From AWTP1-13 sp963770295 (GTDB taxonomy: Bacteria; Pseudomonadota; Alphaproteobacteria; Rhizobiales; Hyphomicrobiaceae), in the NCBI GenBank assembly GCA_963770295.1, contig CAVYPA010000022.1, positions 62,001 through 126,000 on the forward strand: 64,000 nucleotides of DNA, given 5' to 3'. This document shows positions 37,335-45,665 of the stretch, piece after piece (the stretch's first letter is position 1; every line of letters begins with the position of its first letter). Made by a program: the position numbers and the translations under genes. A model generated the notes under the pieces. The model worked only from the letters and a program-made list of their open reading frames with translations. It had not been told where the DNA came from and did not search any database.

Positions 37335-39398
37335 TTGCGGGTTGCGGTCGACATCGGCGGAACGTTTACCGACATCGTCGTGCTGTCGAGCCGCGGCGTG
37401 CTGCACGAAAGCAAGATCGCGACCACGCCAGACGATCCGAGCCGCGCGGTCGTCATCGGACTGGAGGCGCTGTTGCGCGAATTGGCGCTGGCGCCACACC
37501 TCATCGCCGAGGTGCTGCACGGCACCACGGTGGGCTCCAACACCATCCTGCAGCGCACCGGTGCCCGCACCGGCCTGATCACGACGCGCGGCTTTCGTGA
37601 CGTGCTCGAGATCGGGCGCATCCGCATGCCCGACATGTTCGATTTGAGCTGGGACAAGCCAAAGCCGCTGGTCCCGCGCCGCTATCGCCTGGAGGTCGGC
37701 GAACGCATTGCCGCTGACGGCAGTATTGTCGAGCCGCTCAACGAAAGCGACGTCGTGACGGCCGGTGAACGGCTGGCCGCTGCCGGCATCGAGGCGGTCG
37801 CTGTGTGCCTTCTCAACAGCTATCGCAATCCGCTGCACGAGCGCTGCATCGAAGACATTCTGCGCGCGCGCTTTCCGCAATTGCTGGTTACCGCCTCATA
37901 CGCGGTGTTGCCGGAGCGCAAGGAATACGAGCGCACCAGCACCACGGTGGTGAACGCCTATCTGCTCGCGGCCATGCGTGCATACCTGCGCAACTTGGAG
38001 GCTGGGCTGCGCGCCATCGGCATTCAAGCCCCGCTCCGGGTCATCACCTCCAACGGCGGCATGCTCGCCGCGCCAAGCGCCTGCGAAACGCCCGTGTTCG
38101 TGGTGGCATCGGGGCCCGCTGGTGGCGTGATCGGCGCGGCACGGCTGGGTGGCGCCCGTGGCTGGTCCGATCTCATCGTGTTCGACATGGGTGGCACCAC
38201 CGCCAAGGCGGTCATCGTCGAGGCCGGCCGACCCAGCATGACCTCGGAATACGAATTCCGCGACGGCATTTCGACCTCGAGCCGATTCGTCAAGGCGGGT
38301 GGCTACATGCTGAAGGTGCCGGCAATCGACATCGCCGAGGTTGGTGCCGGCGGCGGTTCGCTGGCTGGCATCGACCGGGGTGGGTTGCTCACGGTCGGCC
38401 CGCAATCGGCGGGTGCCGTGCCAGGCCCGGCCTGCTATGGCCTCGGCAACGACCGCCCGACGGTGACCGACGCCAACCTCGTCCTTGGTTTTATCAATCC
38501 GCACGCGCTGGCGGGCGGCCGTCTGCCGATCGAGCGCAGTCTCAGCGAACGCGCCGTCACCAGCCACGTGGCAGAGCCGCTTGGGCTCAGCCTGGAGGAG
38601 GCCGCGCATGGCATCCGCGCCGTCGCCAACGCGGCGATGGCGCGGGCGATTCGCGCCGTGACGGTCGAGCGCGGCCGCGATCCACGCGACCTAACCCTCA
38701 TTGCCTTTGGCGGCAACGGCGGCATTCATGCCACCGACCTTGCCCGTGACCTCGGCATTGCCCGTGTCGTCGTGCCGCCGCTGGCCGGCGTGTTCAGCGC
38801 GGTCGGCATGCTGGCAGCCGACCTCGAGCACATCGGCCTGCGGACGATGACCCGCTGCCTCGACGAGCTGAGCCCGGCCGACCTCAACGCCGCCAAGGTC
38901 GAACTCGCCGACGAGGTCGCCGCCCGGCTTGCCGCCGATGGTTTCGGCAAAGACCGGGTCGCGTTCGGCTGGGAGGCGGAGCTGCGCCACGAAGGCCAGG
39001 CGAGCGAGCTCACCATTCACTACGACGGTGATGATCCAGTGGAAATGCGCCGCCGCTTCATCGACGAGTACGAAAAGACCTATGGTTATCGGGACCATAG
39101 TCCGATCGAGCTCGTGAAATTGCGCGTGGTCGGACGCGGCCTGAGCGCCCAGCGTCTCAACTTCAAGCAGCTGACGATCGCCGCGCCGGCCGCCGCGGCC
39201 GCGGCGGCGCGTCGGCACGTGCACTTCGTACGCGGCAGCGCCGCCACGATCACCGAGGTCGTGCCGCGCTCGGCCTTGACGCCGGTTCGGCGCCGCGGTC
39301 CGCTCGTCGTCGAAGAGTTCGATGCCACCATCGTGGTGCCGCCGGACGCCAGCGTATACCTCGACGCCATCGGCAATATCGTGCTCGAGCTGAACTAA
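37335..39398 (+). CDS. hyuA: Hydantoinase/oxoprolinase family subunit A
   Basis: A 687-residue protein with the actin-like ATPase opening RVAVDIGGTFTDIVVLS, HGTTVGSNTILQRTGARTGLITT, FDMGGTTAKAVIVEAGRP and GAGGGSLAGIDRGGLLTVGPQSAGA. This family includes N-methylhydantoinase, 5-oxoprolinase and acetophenone/acetone carboxylase alpha subunits, all using ATP to activate a carbonyl or amide. The start is TTG at 37335 with AGG just before it. Its position behind the Liv transporter and ahead of hyuB suggests that the imported compound is its substrate; hydantoin is only one option. Confidence 0.88.
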   Translation: MRVAVDIGGTFTDIVVLSSRGVLHESKIATTPDDPSRAVVIGLEALLRELALAPHLIAEVLHGTTVGSNTILQRTGARTGLITTRGFRDVLEIGRIRMPDMFDLSWDKPKPLVPRRYRLEVGERIAADGSIVEPLNESDVVTAGERLAAAGIEAVAVCLLNSYRNPLHERCIEDILRARFPQLLVTASYAVLPERKEYERTSTTVVNAYLLAAMRAYLRNLEAGLRAIGIQAPLRVITSNGGMLAAPSACETPVFVVASGPAGGVIGAARLGGARGWSDLIVFDMGGTTAKAVIVEAGRPSMTSEYEFRDGISTSSRFVKAGGYMLKVPAIDIAEVGAGGGSLAGIDRGGLLTVGPQSAGAVPGPACYGLGNDRPTVTDANLVLGFINPHALAGGRLPIERSLSERAVTSHVAEPLGLSLEEAAHGIRAVANAAMARAIRAVTVERGRDPRDLTLIAFGGNGGIHATDLARDLGIARVVVPPLAGVFSAVGMLAADLEHIGLRTMTRCLDELSPADLNAAKVELADEVAARLAADGFGKDRVAFGWEAELRHEGQASELTIHYDGDDPVEMRRRFIDEYEKTYGYRDHSPIELVKLRVVGRGLSAQRLNFKQLTIAAPAAAAAAARRHVHFVRGSAATITEVVPRSALTPVRRRGPLVVEEFDATIVVPPDASVYLDAIGNIVLELN

Positions 39399-39403
39399 AG
39401 CCC

Positions 39404-41125
39404 ATGCCGATCGATCCCATCACTTTCGCCGTCATCAAGAGTGGCCTCGATGCCATTGCCGACGACATGGCGTATACCGTGATCCGCATCGCCCGCTCGG
39501 AGATCGTCAAAGATGTGATGGATTTTTCGGCGGCAATCTGTGCCGCCGACGGCCAGATGGTGGCGCAGGCCAAGACCATCGCTCAGCATCTCGGTGCCGT
39601 GCCGGATGCCATGGCGGCCGTGTTCGCCAAGTTCGGCGCGGACCTGCATGAGGGCGACGCCGTGATCATGAACGATCCCTATCACGGCGGCATGCATCTG
39701 CCCGATATTTTCATGTTCATGCCCTTGTTCCAGGCCGGCCGCCGCCGAGCCTTTGCTGTCGTCATCTGTCATCACACCGACGTTGGCGGCCGTGTGCCGG
39801 GATCGAACGCCTCGGACTCCACGGAAATCTACCAGGAGGGTCTGCGCATTCCGCCGCTCAAGCTCTACGATCGCGGCATGCTCAACGATACGCTGGCGAC
39901 GATGATTAAAATCAACGTGCGCGTGCCCGAGCGGGTGTGGGGTGATCTTTCCGCACAATACGCCGCGGCGCAGGTCGGCAAGCGCGGTCTGCAAAAGTTG
40001 TTGCAGCGCTACGGGGCGGACGAGGTCGAAGCCTACATGGCGGAACTGATCGACTATGCCGAGCGGCTGACCCGCGCCGAGATCAAACGGTGGACGAAGG
40101 GCCGCTACGAATTCACCGATCATATCGACGGGGACGGCTTCACAGATCAGCCTATCCCCATCAAAGCCGCGGTTGAAGTGCGCGAGGACGGCAGTCTGTT
40201 GGTCGATTACACCGGCTCCTCGCCGCAGGTGAAAGGTGCACTCAACGCGACACTGAGCTTTACGCGGTCCCTCACCTATCTGAGCGTGCGCTGCGTGCTT
40301 TCTCGCGAGATACCAAACAACGTGGGCGTGTTCCGCTGCATCGAGGTGAAGGTCCCAGAAGCCTCCGTGCTCAATCCAGTGCTGCCGGGCGCATGCGCCG
40401 CCAGGGCGCTCACCGGCTATCGCGTGTTCGATACGGTCCTTGGCGCCCTGGCGCAAATCGTGCCGGAACGTGTGCCGGCCGCGGGCGAAGGCGGCAACAG
40501 CGTGGTCTGCATCAGCGGCTTCCGGGAAAATCGCAAGCCCTTCATCATTGTCGATATGATCTGCGGAGCCTGGGGCGGCCGGCCGGACAAGGATGGCCTG
40601 GAGGCCGTCACCAACGCTTCGCAGAACCTGTCCAACATGCCGGTGGAGGTGATGGAAGCGGAACATCCCGTGCGCGTTGAGGAGTACGCCTTCGTGCCGG
40701 ACACGTGCGGCGTCGGCCGTTGGCGCGGAGGGGTCGGTTTGCGCCGTTCCTACCGCATCCTGGCAAGGGAGGCGTTGTTGCAGCTGCGCACGGACCGCGT
40801 GACCTTCCAACCCTACGGCCTGGCGGGCGGGGGGCCCGGCGGTCGATCGCAAAGCTTCATCGAAATCGGCAATCGGCGCGAGCCGCTCCCCAGCAAGGTG
40901 ACGATGACCGTGCCCCACGCGGCGTTGATCGTGCATGAGCAGGCGGGTGGCGGCGGCTTCGGCACGCCCCTTGCGCGCGATCCCCAGCGGGTCGAGGAGG
41001 ATTTCGCGGACGGCAAGATCAGCGCCGATTTTGCCCGGCGGCACTATCGCGTGGTGTTCGACGACAACGGAAAAGTCGATGCCGAGGGCACGGCGCGGCT
41101 GCGCCGGCCATCGAGCACTAAGTAG
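39404..41125 (+). CDS. hyuB: Hydantoinase/oxoprolinase family subunit B
   Basis: The 573-residue B subunit pairs with HyuA; the A start-to-B start distance and 5-base gap indicate one unit. Family features are PITFAVIKSGLDAIADDMAYTVIRIARSEIVKD, the metal-site segments NDPYHGGMHLPD and CHHTDVGGRVPGS, and LPSKVTMTVPHAALIV. The end is followed by a flavoprotein remnant on the opposite strand. Confidence 0.88.
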   Translation: MPIDPITFAVIKSGLDAIADDMAYTVIRIARSEIVKDVMDFSAAICAADGQMVAQAKTIAQHLGAVPDAMAAVFAKFGADLHEGDAVIMNDPYHGGMHLPDIFMFMPLFQAGRRRAFAVVICHHTDVGGRVPGSNASDSTEIYQEGLRIPPLKLYDRGMLNDTLATMIKINVRVPERVWGDLSAQYAAAQVGKRGLQKLLQRYGADEVEAYMAELIDYAERLTRAEIKRWTKGRYEFTDHIDGDGFTDQPIPIKAAVEVREDGSLLVDYTGSSPQVKGALNATLSFTRSLTYLSVRCVLSREIPNNVGVFRCIEVKVPEASVLNPVLPGACAARALTGYRVFDTVLGALAQIVPERVPAAGEGGNSVVCISGFRENRKPFIIVDMICGAWGGRPDKDGLEAVTNASQNLSNMPVEVMEAEHPVRVEEYAFVPDTCGVGRWRGGVGLRRSYRILAREALLQLRTDRVTFQPYGLAGGGPGGRSQSFIEIGNRREPLPSKVTMTVPHAALIVHEQAGGGGFGTPLARDPQRVEEDFADGKISADFARRHYRVVFDDNGKVDAEGTARLRRPSSTK

Positions 41126-41149
41126 GACGTTGGTTCAAGCGACCGTCCC

Positions 41150-41364
41150 GGGCGCACCGCGGCCGGCGACCCGCCCGAGAACAGGCCACCGCCGAGGAAC
41201 GTGGCCGCAAGCGGCCGATAGATCCGCCGAAACCCGGCAACCTCGCCGGCGGCCCATCCATTGCCGAGCCGCTGGCCGTCGCCCATGAGCCCGCGCGCCA
41301 ACAGGTCGGTGTCGAGCCCGCCCGGCATTCTGCGCGTCAGACCCCAAAGCCTAACCGCAGGCAC
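41150..41364 (-). pseudogene. C-terminal remnant of an FAD-binding dehydrogenase
   Basis: About 70 codons on the minus strand read AVRLWGLTRRMPGGLDTDLL, then GNGWAAGEVAGF and ATFLGGGLFSGG. This is the C-terminal FAD-binding part of FrdA/KstD-like flavoproteins (typically GLxTD, AAGEVAGF, GTFLGGCLFSGR). In-frame stops lie upstream and no N-terminal part is present, so it is a relic. The usual GGGGxHG after AAGEVAGF is corrupted. It sits between hyuB and boxC and shows that this junction was rearranged. Confidence 0.65.
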
Positions 41365-41393
41365 CGACGCGGCTCAGGACGTTCGGCCAGGCT

Positions 41394-41407
41394 TGCATTA
41401 TTATGCA
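41394..41407. promoter_or_regulatory. Candidate BoxR operator (boxC promoter, site 1)
   Basis: TGCA-TTATTA-TGCA, a perfect TGCA-N6-TGCA. It lies 107 bases ahead of the boxC start in an A/T-rich island within GC-rich DNA. Confidence 0.65.
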
Positions 41408-41425
41408 TCATTGGGGTATTTATCC

Positions 41426-41439
41426 GGCATAATAATGCA
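41426..41439. promoter_or_regulatory. Candidate BoxR operator (boxC promoter, site 2)
   Basis: GGCA-TAATAA-TGCA: one mismatch in the left half-site. It lies exactly 32 bases from site 1, about three helical turns, so two BoxR dimers could bind on the same face. A CATAAT (-10-like) overlaps it. Confidence 0.55.
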
Positions 41440-41514
41440 TATTTGGGCGAAGGGCCCGCGGCGCTCCTTTCGTGGCATGATCGGCGCCGGCAACGCATGG
41501 GAGTGGAAGGGACG

Positions 41515-43173
41515 ATGGCCAGGCGCATCGATTTCCAGAGCGAGCCGGCACGCTATCGGCATTGGAAACTGAAATTCGACGGCGAGATGGCCGAGTTGAT
41601 CATGGACGTCGATGAGGATGGCGGCCTGTTTGAGGGCTATCAACTGAAACTCAACTCCTATGACCTGGGCGTCGACATCGAGCTTGCCGACGCCGTGCAG
41701 CGCCTGCGTTTTGAGCATCCTGAAGTCAAAGTCGTTGTGCTCAAATCCGGCAAGGAACGCGTGTTCTGCGCCGGCGCCAACATTCGCATGTTGGCTGGCT
41801 CATCGCACGCCCACAAGGTCAACTTTTGCAAGTTCACCAACGAGACTCGCAACGCCATGGAGGATGCCAGCGCCCAGTCGGGACAGAAGTATCTGTGTGC
41901 CATCCGGGGTACGGCTGCCGGTGGTGGCTATGAATTGGCGCTGGCGACCGATCACATCGTGCTTGCCGACGACGGCAATTCCAGCGTCGCGCTTCCCGAG
42001 CTGCCGTTGCTGGCGGTGCTGCCGGGGACCGGCGGCCTGACGCGCGTGACCGACAAGCGCAAGGTGCGCCGCGACCTCGCCGACACGTTCTGCACCGTGG
42101 AAGAAGGTGTCAAGGGTAGCCGGGCGGTGAAATGGCGGCTCGTCGACCAGGTCATCCCCAATTCGAAATTCGATCGCAGCGTCGCCGAGGCGGCGCGGGC
42201 ATTGGCCGTCCAATCGGATCGCCCGGCCCATGCCAAGGGCATCAGCTTGACGCCGATCGAACGTACCTTTCATGCCGACGCCGTCGCCTATTCGGCGCTG
42301 AAGGTTGAGATCGACCGAAGCACCCGCCGTGCTGTCGTGATGCTCAACGGTCCGGGCGCGCAACCGCCCGCATCGGCAGAAGCCATTGTCCAACAAGGCG
42401 CGACGTTCTGGCCGCTGCGCTTGGCGCGCGAACTCGACGATGCCATTCTGCACCTGCGCTTGAACGAACCTGAGATCGGTGTGCTGATCTTCAAGAGCCA
42501 GGGTGAACCGAGACAGGTGCTCGCCTACGATGCGCTGCTGCAGGCGAACGCCGACCACTGGTTGGCGCGCGAAATCCTGCAGTATTGGAAGCGCGTGCTG
42601 AAGCGCGTCGACCTCACATCGCGTTCCCTCGTCACCTTGGTGGAGCCCGGCAGCTGCTTTGCCGGCACCTTGGCGGAGCTGGCGTTTGCCTCCGACCGCT
42701 GTTTCATGCTGATCGGCAACTTCCAAGGCGACAACCGGGTGCCGCCGAGCCTGGCGCTGTCGGGCCTCAATTTCGGGGTTTACCCGATGAGCAATGGCCT
42801 ATCGCGGCTAGCGACGCGGTTTCTGGGCGAGCCGGCGAGCCTTGATGCGGCCAGGGCGGCACCCGCCCGACTGCTGAGCGCAGAGGATTGTGAGCGGATG
42901 GGACTGGTGACGAGTGCGCTCGACCACATCGATTGGCAGGACGAGGTCCGCATCTTCCTGGAGGAGCGCGCGAGCTTTTCCGCCGATGGGCTGACGGGTA
43001 TGGAGGCAAACCTGCGCTTCGCCGGTCCGGAGACCATGGAGACCAAGATCTTCGGCAGGCTTACCGCCTGGCAGAACTGGATCTTTCAGCGGCCCAATGC
43101 CGCCGGTGCTGAGGGAGCGCTCAAGCGATACGGCAGCGGCGTGAAGGCCAACTTCAATCCCGAGCGCATCTAG
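41515..43173 (+). CDS. boxC: 2,3-epoxybenzoyl-CoA dihydrolase BoxC
   Basis: BoxC opens the ring of 2,3-epoxybenzoyl-CoA hydrolytically to give 3,4-dehydroadipyl-CoA semialdehyde and formate. The 552-residue protein is the expected long crotonase-type: HWKLKFDGEMAELIMDVDED at the start, then LKLNSYDLGVDIELADA, VFCAGANIRML, GTAAGGGYELALATD and LPGTGGLTRVTDKRKVRRD. I start at the ATG at 41515 with GGAAGG upstream; in-frame starts at 41443 and 41497 are possible but unconserved. Two BoxR-like operators lie upstream. boxB follows after 38 bases. Confidence 0.95.
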   Translation: MARRIDFQSEPARYRHWKLKFDGEMAELIMDVDEDGGLFEGYQLKLNSYDLGVDIELADAVQRLRFEHPEVKVVVLKSGKERVFCAGANIRMLAGSSHAHKVNFCKFTNETRNAMEDASAQSGQKYLCAIRGTAAGGGYELALATDHIVLADDGNSSVALPELPLLAVLPGTGGLTRVTDKRKVRRDLADTFCTVEEGVKGSRAVKWRLVDQVIPNSKFDRSVAEAARALAVQSDRPAHAKGISLTPIERTFHADAVAYSALKVEIDRSTRRAVVMLNGPGAQPPASAEAIVQQGATFWPLRLARELDDAILHLRLNEPEIGVLIFKSQGEPRQVLAYDALLQANADHWLAREILQYWKRVLKRVDLTSRSLVTLVEPGSCFAGTLAELAFASDRCFMLIGNFQGDNRVPPSLALSGLNFGVYPMSNGLSRLATRFLGEPASLDAARAAPARLLSAEDCERMGLVTSALDHIDWQDEVRIFLEERASFSADGLTGMEANLRFAGPETMETKIFGRLTAWQNWIFQRPNAAGAEGALKRYGSGVKANFNPERI

Positions 43174-43211
43174 TCCGCCGCAAATTTGATGAAAAATCAA
43201 GGACGCATGTG

Positions 43212-44664
43212 ATGGCAGAGACAACCAACGTCGACTACTCGACCAAGATTCCAAACAACGTCGGCCTCATGGATGACCAGCGCGTGTTGAGGGCGTTGGA
43301 GCAATGGCATCCGGGATACCTCGATTGGTGGAGGACCATGGGGCCGGAGGGTTTCCAGACCGCCGACGTCTACCTGCGCACGGCCATCAGCATCGATCCC
43401 AAGGGGTGGGCCAAATTCGATTACGTGAAAATGCCCGAATACCGCTGGGGCATTCTGCTAGCTCCCCGGCAGGACGATCGTCGGGTCAACTTCGGCATCC
43501 ATAGGGGCGAGCAGGCCTGGCAGGAGGTGCCCGGCGAATACCGCGCCATGCTGCGTCGCCTAATCGTGGTCCAGGGCGACACGGAGCCTGCCAGCGTCGA
43601 ACAGCAACGACATCTCGGCAAGACCGCGCCCTCGCTTTACGATATGCGCAACCTGTTCCAGGTGAACGTCGAAGAAGGCCGGCACCTGTGGGCGATGGTC
43701 TATCTTTTACAGAAATACTTCGGCAAGGATGGTCGCGAGGAAGCCGAAGGCCTGCTGCAACGCCGCTCGGGCGATCAGGACAAGCCGCGCATGCTGGGTG
43801 CCTTCAACGAGGAGACGCCCGACTGGCTCTCCTTCTTCATGTTCACTTTCTTCACCGATCGCGACGGCAAGATGCAGCTCGAAAGCCTGGCCCAATCGGG
43901 GTTCGATCCTTTGTCGCGCACCTGCCGCTTCATGCTGACGGAGGAAGCCCACCATATGTTCGTCGGCGAGACGGGTGTTGGTCGGGCCATCGAGCGCACG
44001 TGCCAGGCCATGCAGGAGGCGGGCATCGAGGATGCCGATGACATCGCCGCCGTGCGCAAGCTCGGCGTCATAGATCTGCCGACCATGCAGAAGAAGGCCA
44101 ACCTGCACTTCTCGCTGTCACTCGACCTGTTCGGCTCAGAAGTCTCCACCAACGCCGCCAACTACTACACCTCCGGCGTCAAGGGCCGCTTCCAGGAAAC
44201 GCGAAATCGAGGACGATCACCAGCTGACCAAAGCCACCTATCCCGTGAGCAAGCTGATCGACGGCAACATCAAGATGGTCGACGAACCAGCGCTGACGGC
44301 CATCAACATGCGTCTACGCGACGACTATGTGAACGACTGCGCCAAGGGCGTGCAGCGTTGGAACAGGGTGATCGAAAAGGCCGGGGTCAATTTCCGCCTC
44401 AAGCTTCCCCATGTCACCTTTCATCGCGGCATCGGCGAATTCGCCAACATTCAAGCCTCTCCCGCCGGAGAACTCCTGCGTGAAAACGACTGGGCGAAGC
44501 AAAAAGACCAGTGGCTGCCGTCAAAGGAGGACGGCGACTTTATTGCCGGACTGATGGCACCGTGTTGGGAGCGGGGCAAGTTCGCGTCCTGGATTGCCCC
44601 GCCGCGGGTCGGTATCGACAACAAGCCCGGCGACTTCGAGTACGTGAAGGTCGACCGCGCGTAA
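43212..44664 (+). CDS. boxB: Benzoyl-CoA 2,3-epoxidase subunit BoxB (frameshifted)
   Basis: BoxB is the diiron epoxidase component that adds oxygen to benzoyl-CoA. The restored product is about 483 residues, the family length. It begins AETTNVDYSTKIPNNVGL. The diiron ligands are visible in NVEEGRHLWAM (about residue 153) and LTEEAHHMFVGE (about residue 243). At GRFQET (44195-44202) the frame breaks: the family sequence resumes one frame over as IEDDHQLTKATYPVSKLIDG and runs to 44664. One extra base in AACGCGAAATCG explains it. The reductase partner boxA is not next to it or anywhere in the window. Confidence 0.93.
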
Positions 44665-44745
44665 AGTCCTGCGCTCGCCGACGGCCGCGATCTTGATGCC
44701 GCCCCCGGGGTGTGGGTGGCACCGTTCCGCCAGCCCTGCACGCTT

Positions 44746-44787
44746 GGTTGGCCAAGGTTGGCCAAGGTTGGCCAAGGTTGGCCAAGG
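44746..44787. repeat. 10-bp tandem repeat of the palindrome TTGGCCAA
   Basis: GCCAAGGTTG is repeated with 10-base period. It gives four copies of the 8-base palindrome TTGGCCAA at 44748, 44758, 44768 and 44778. It lies between the convergent ends of boxB and the dehalogenase gene. The function is unknown; a slippage-prone simple repeat or a phased protein-binding array are both possible. Confidence 0.85.
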
Positions 44788-44809
44788 CGGGGCAAGCGCG
44801 TTCGAGCGA

Positions 44810-45526
44810 TCAGCAGCCCATGGCCTTAGCGAGGCTCACGAAGCTGTCGGCGATCACATCCCATTCGCGCTCGGCCTTGAGATCCAACGTCTGGCCGGCT
44901 CCCCGTTCGTTGCGGCGCGGCACGAACGCCGTGCGCAGGCCGACGTTGGCCGCCGCGGCCAAATCGCCATTGTGGGCGGCCACTAGCATCACCTGTTCGG
45001 GTCGGAGATTGAGCAGTTCGGCACTGGCGAGGTAGGCTTGCGGTTGGGGTTTGTAGGCCCGCGCCGTCTCGGCTCCGAGCACGACGTCCCAGGGAAGGCG
45101 AGCGAACTTGGCCATGCGCGTGAGCAGGCCCACATTGCCGTTAGACAGGGTGCCGATGATGTAGTGGGTCTTCAAGCGCGTGAGACCTTCGACGGCGTCC
45201 GGCCACGGCCTGAGGCGATGCCAAACCTTGTTGATGTGATCCTTGTCGGCCTCACTCAGGCCGCCGATGCCGTATTTGGCAATGAGCTTGTCCAGGCTTT
45301 CGCGATGCAGAACGTCGAGCACGGTCCATGCCCGTCGACCCACGCGCACCTCCTCCATGGCCGGCTGATAGAGCGCCCGCCAGTCGTCGGCAAAGGCGGC
45401 CCAATCAACCTTGAAACCGCGCCCGGCAGCAAACGCACTCAAGTCGTCGATGAGGCTTGCCCGCCAGTCGACCACGGTTCCAAACACGTCGAACAGGAGG
45501 GCGTCCACAGCGGCGGAAACGGTCAT
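44810..45526 (-). CDS. Haloacid dehalogenase type II (HAD superfamily)
   Basis: A 238-residue HAD hydrolase. Motif I is LLFDVFGTVVDWR (nucleophile Asp), motif II is IIGTLSNGNVGLL, the catalytic lysine lies in ARAYKPQPQAYL, and motif III/IV is MLVAAHNGDLAAAANVGLRTAFV. DVFGTVVDWR and SNGN are typical of L-2-haloacid dehalogenases, which remove halide from 2-haloalkanoic acids; many homologues act on phosphorylated substrates. I choose the ATG at 45526 with GAGAGG upstream; the frame is open to 45595. Confidence 0.88.
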   Translation of the reverse strand: MTVSAAVDALLFDVFGTVVDWRASLIDDLSAFAAGRGFKVDWAAFADDWRALYQPAMEEVRVGRRAWTVLDVLHRESLDKLIAKYGIGGLSEADKDHINKVWHRLRPWPDAVEGLTRLKTHYIIGTLSNGNVGLLTRMAKFARLPWDVVLGAETARAYKPQPQAYLASAELLNLRPEQVMLVAAHNGDLAAAANVGLRTAFVPRRNERGAGQTLDLKAEREWDVIADSFVSLAKAMGC

Positions 45527-45665
45527 CGGCGGTCCTCTCAGCAGCTCATTGCCAGGGGCATTGCGACCCGCCGCTGCGGCGGGCGTCAAGATCATGCAAC
45601 CATCAGCCGGCCCCTACAAGCGACCCGATGAACACGCCGACCAGCCGAGGCGTCTCCGGGCGAAG

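Noticed and set aside
39395..41044. A 549-codon minus-strand frame opposite hyuB
   Set aside because: It is a mirror frame of a well-conserved gene with no motifs of its own.
44746..44787. CRISPR array
   Set aside because: The unit is only 10 bases, directly adjoining with no spacers, and no cas gene is near.
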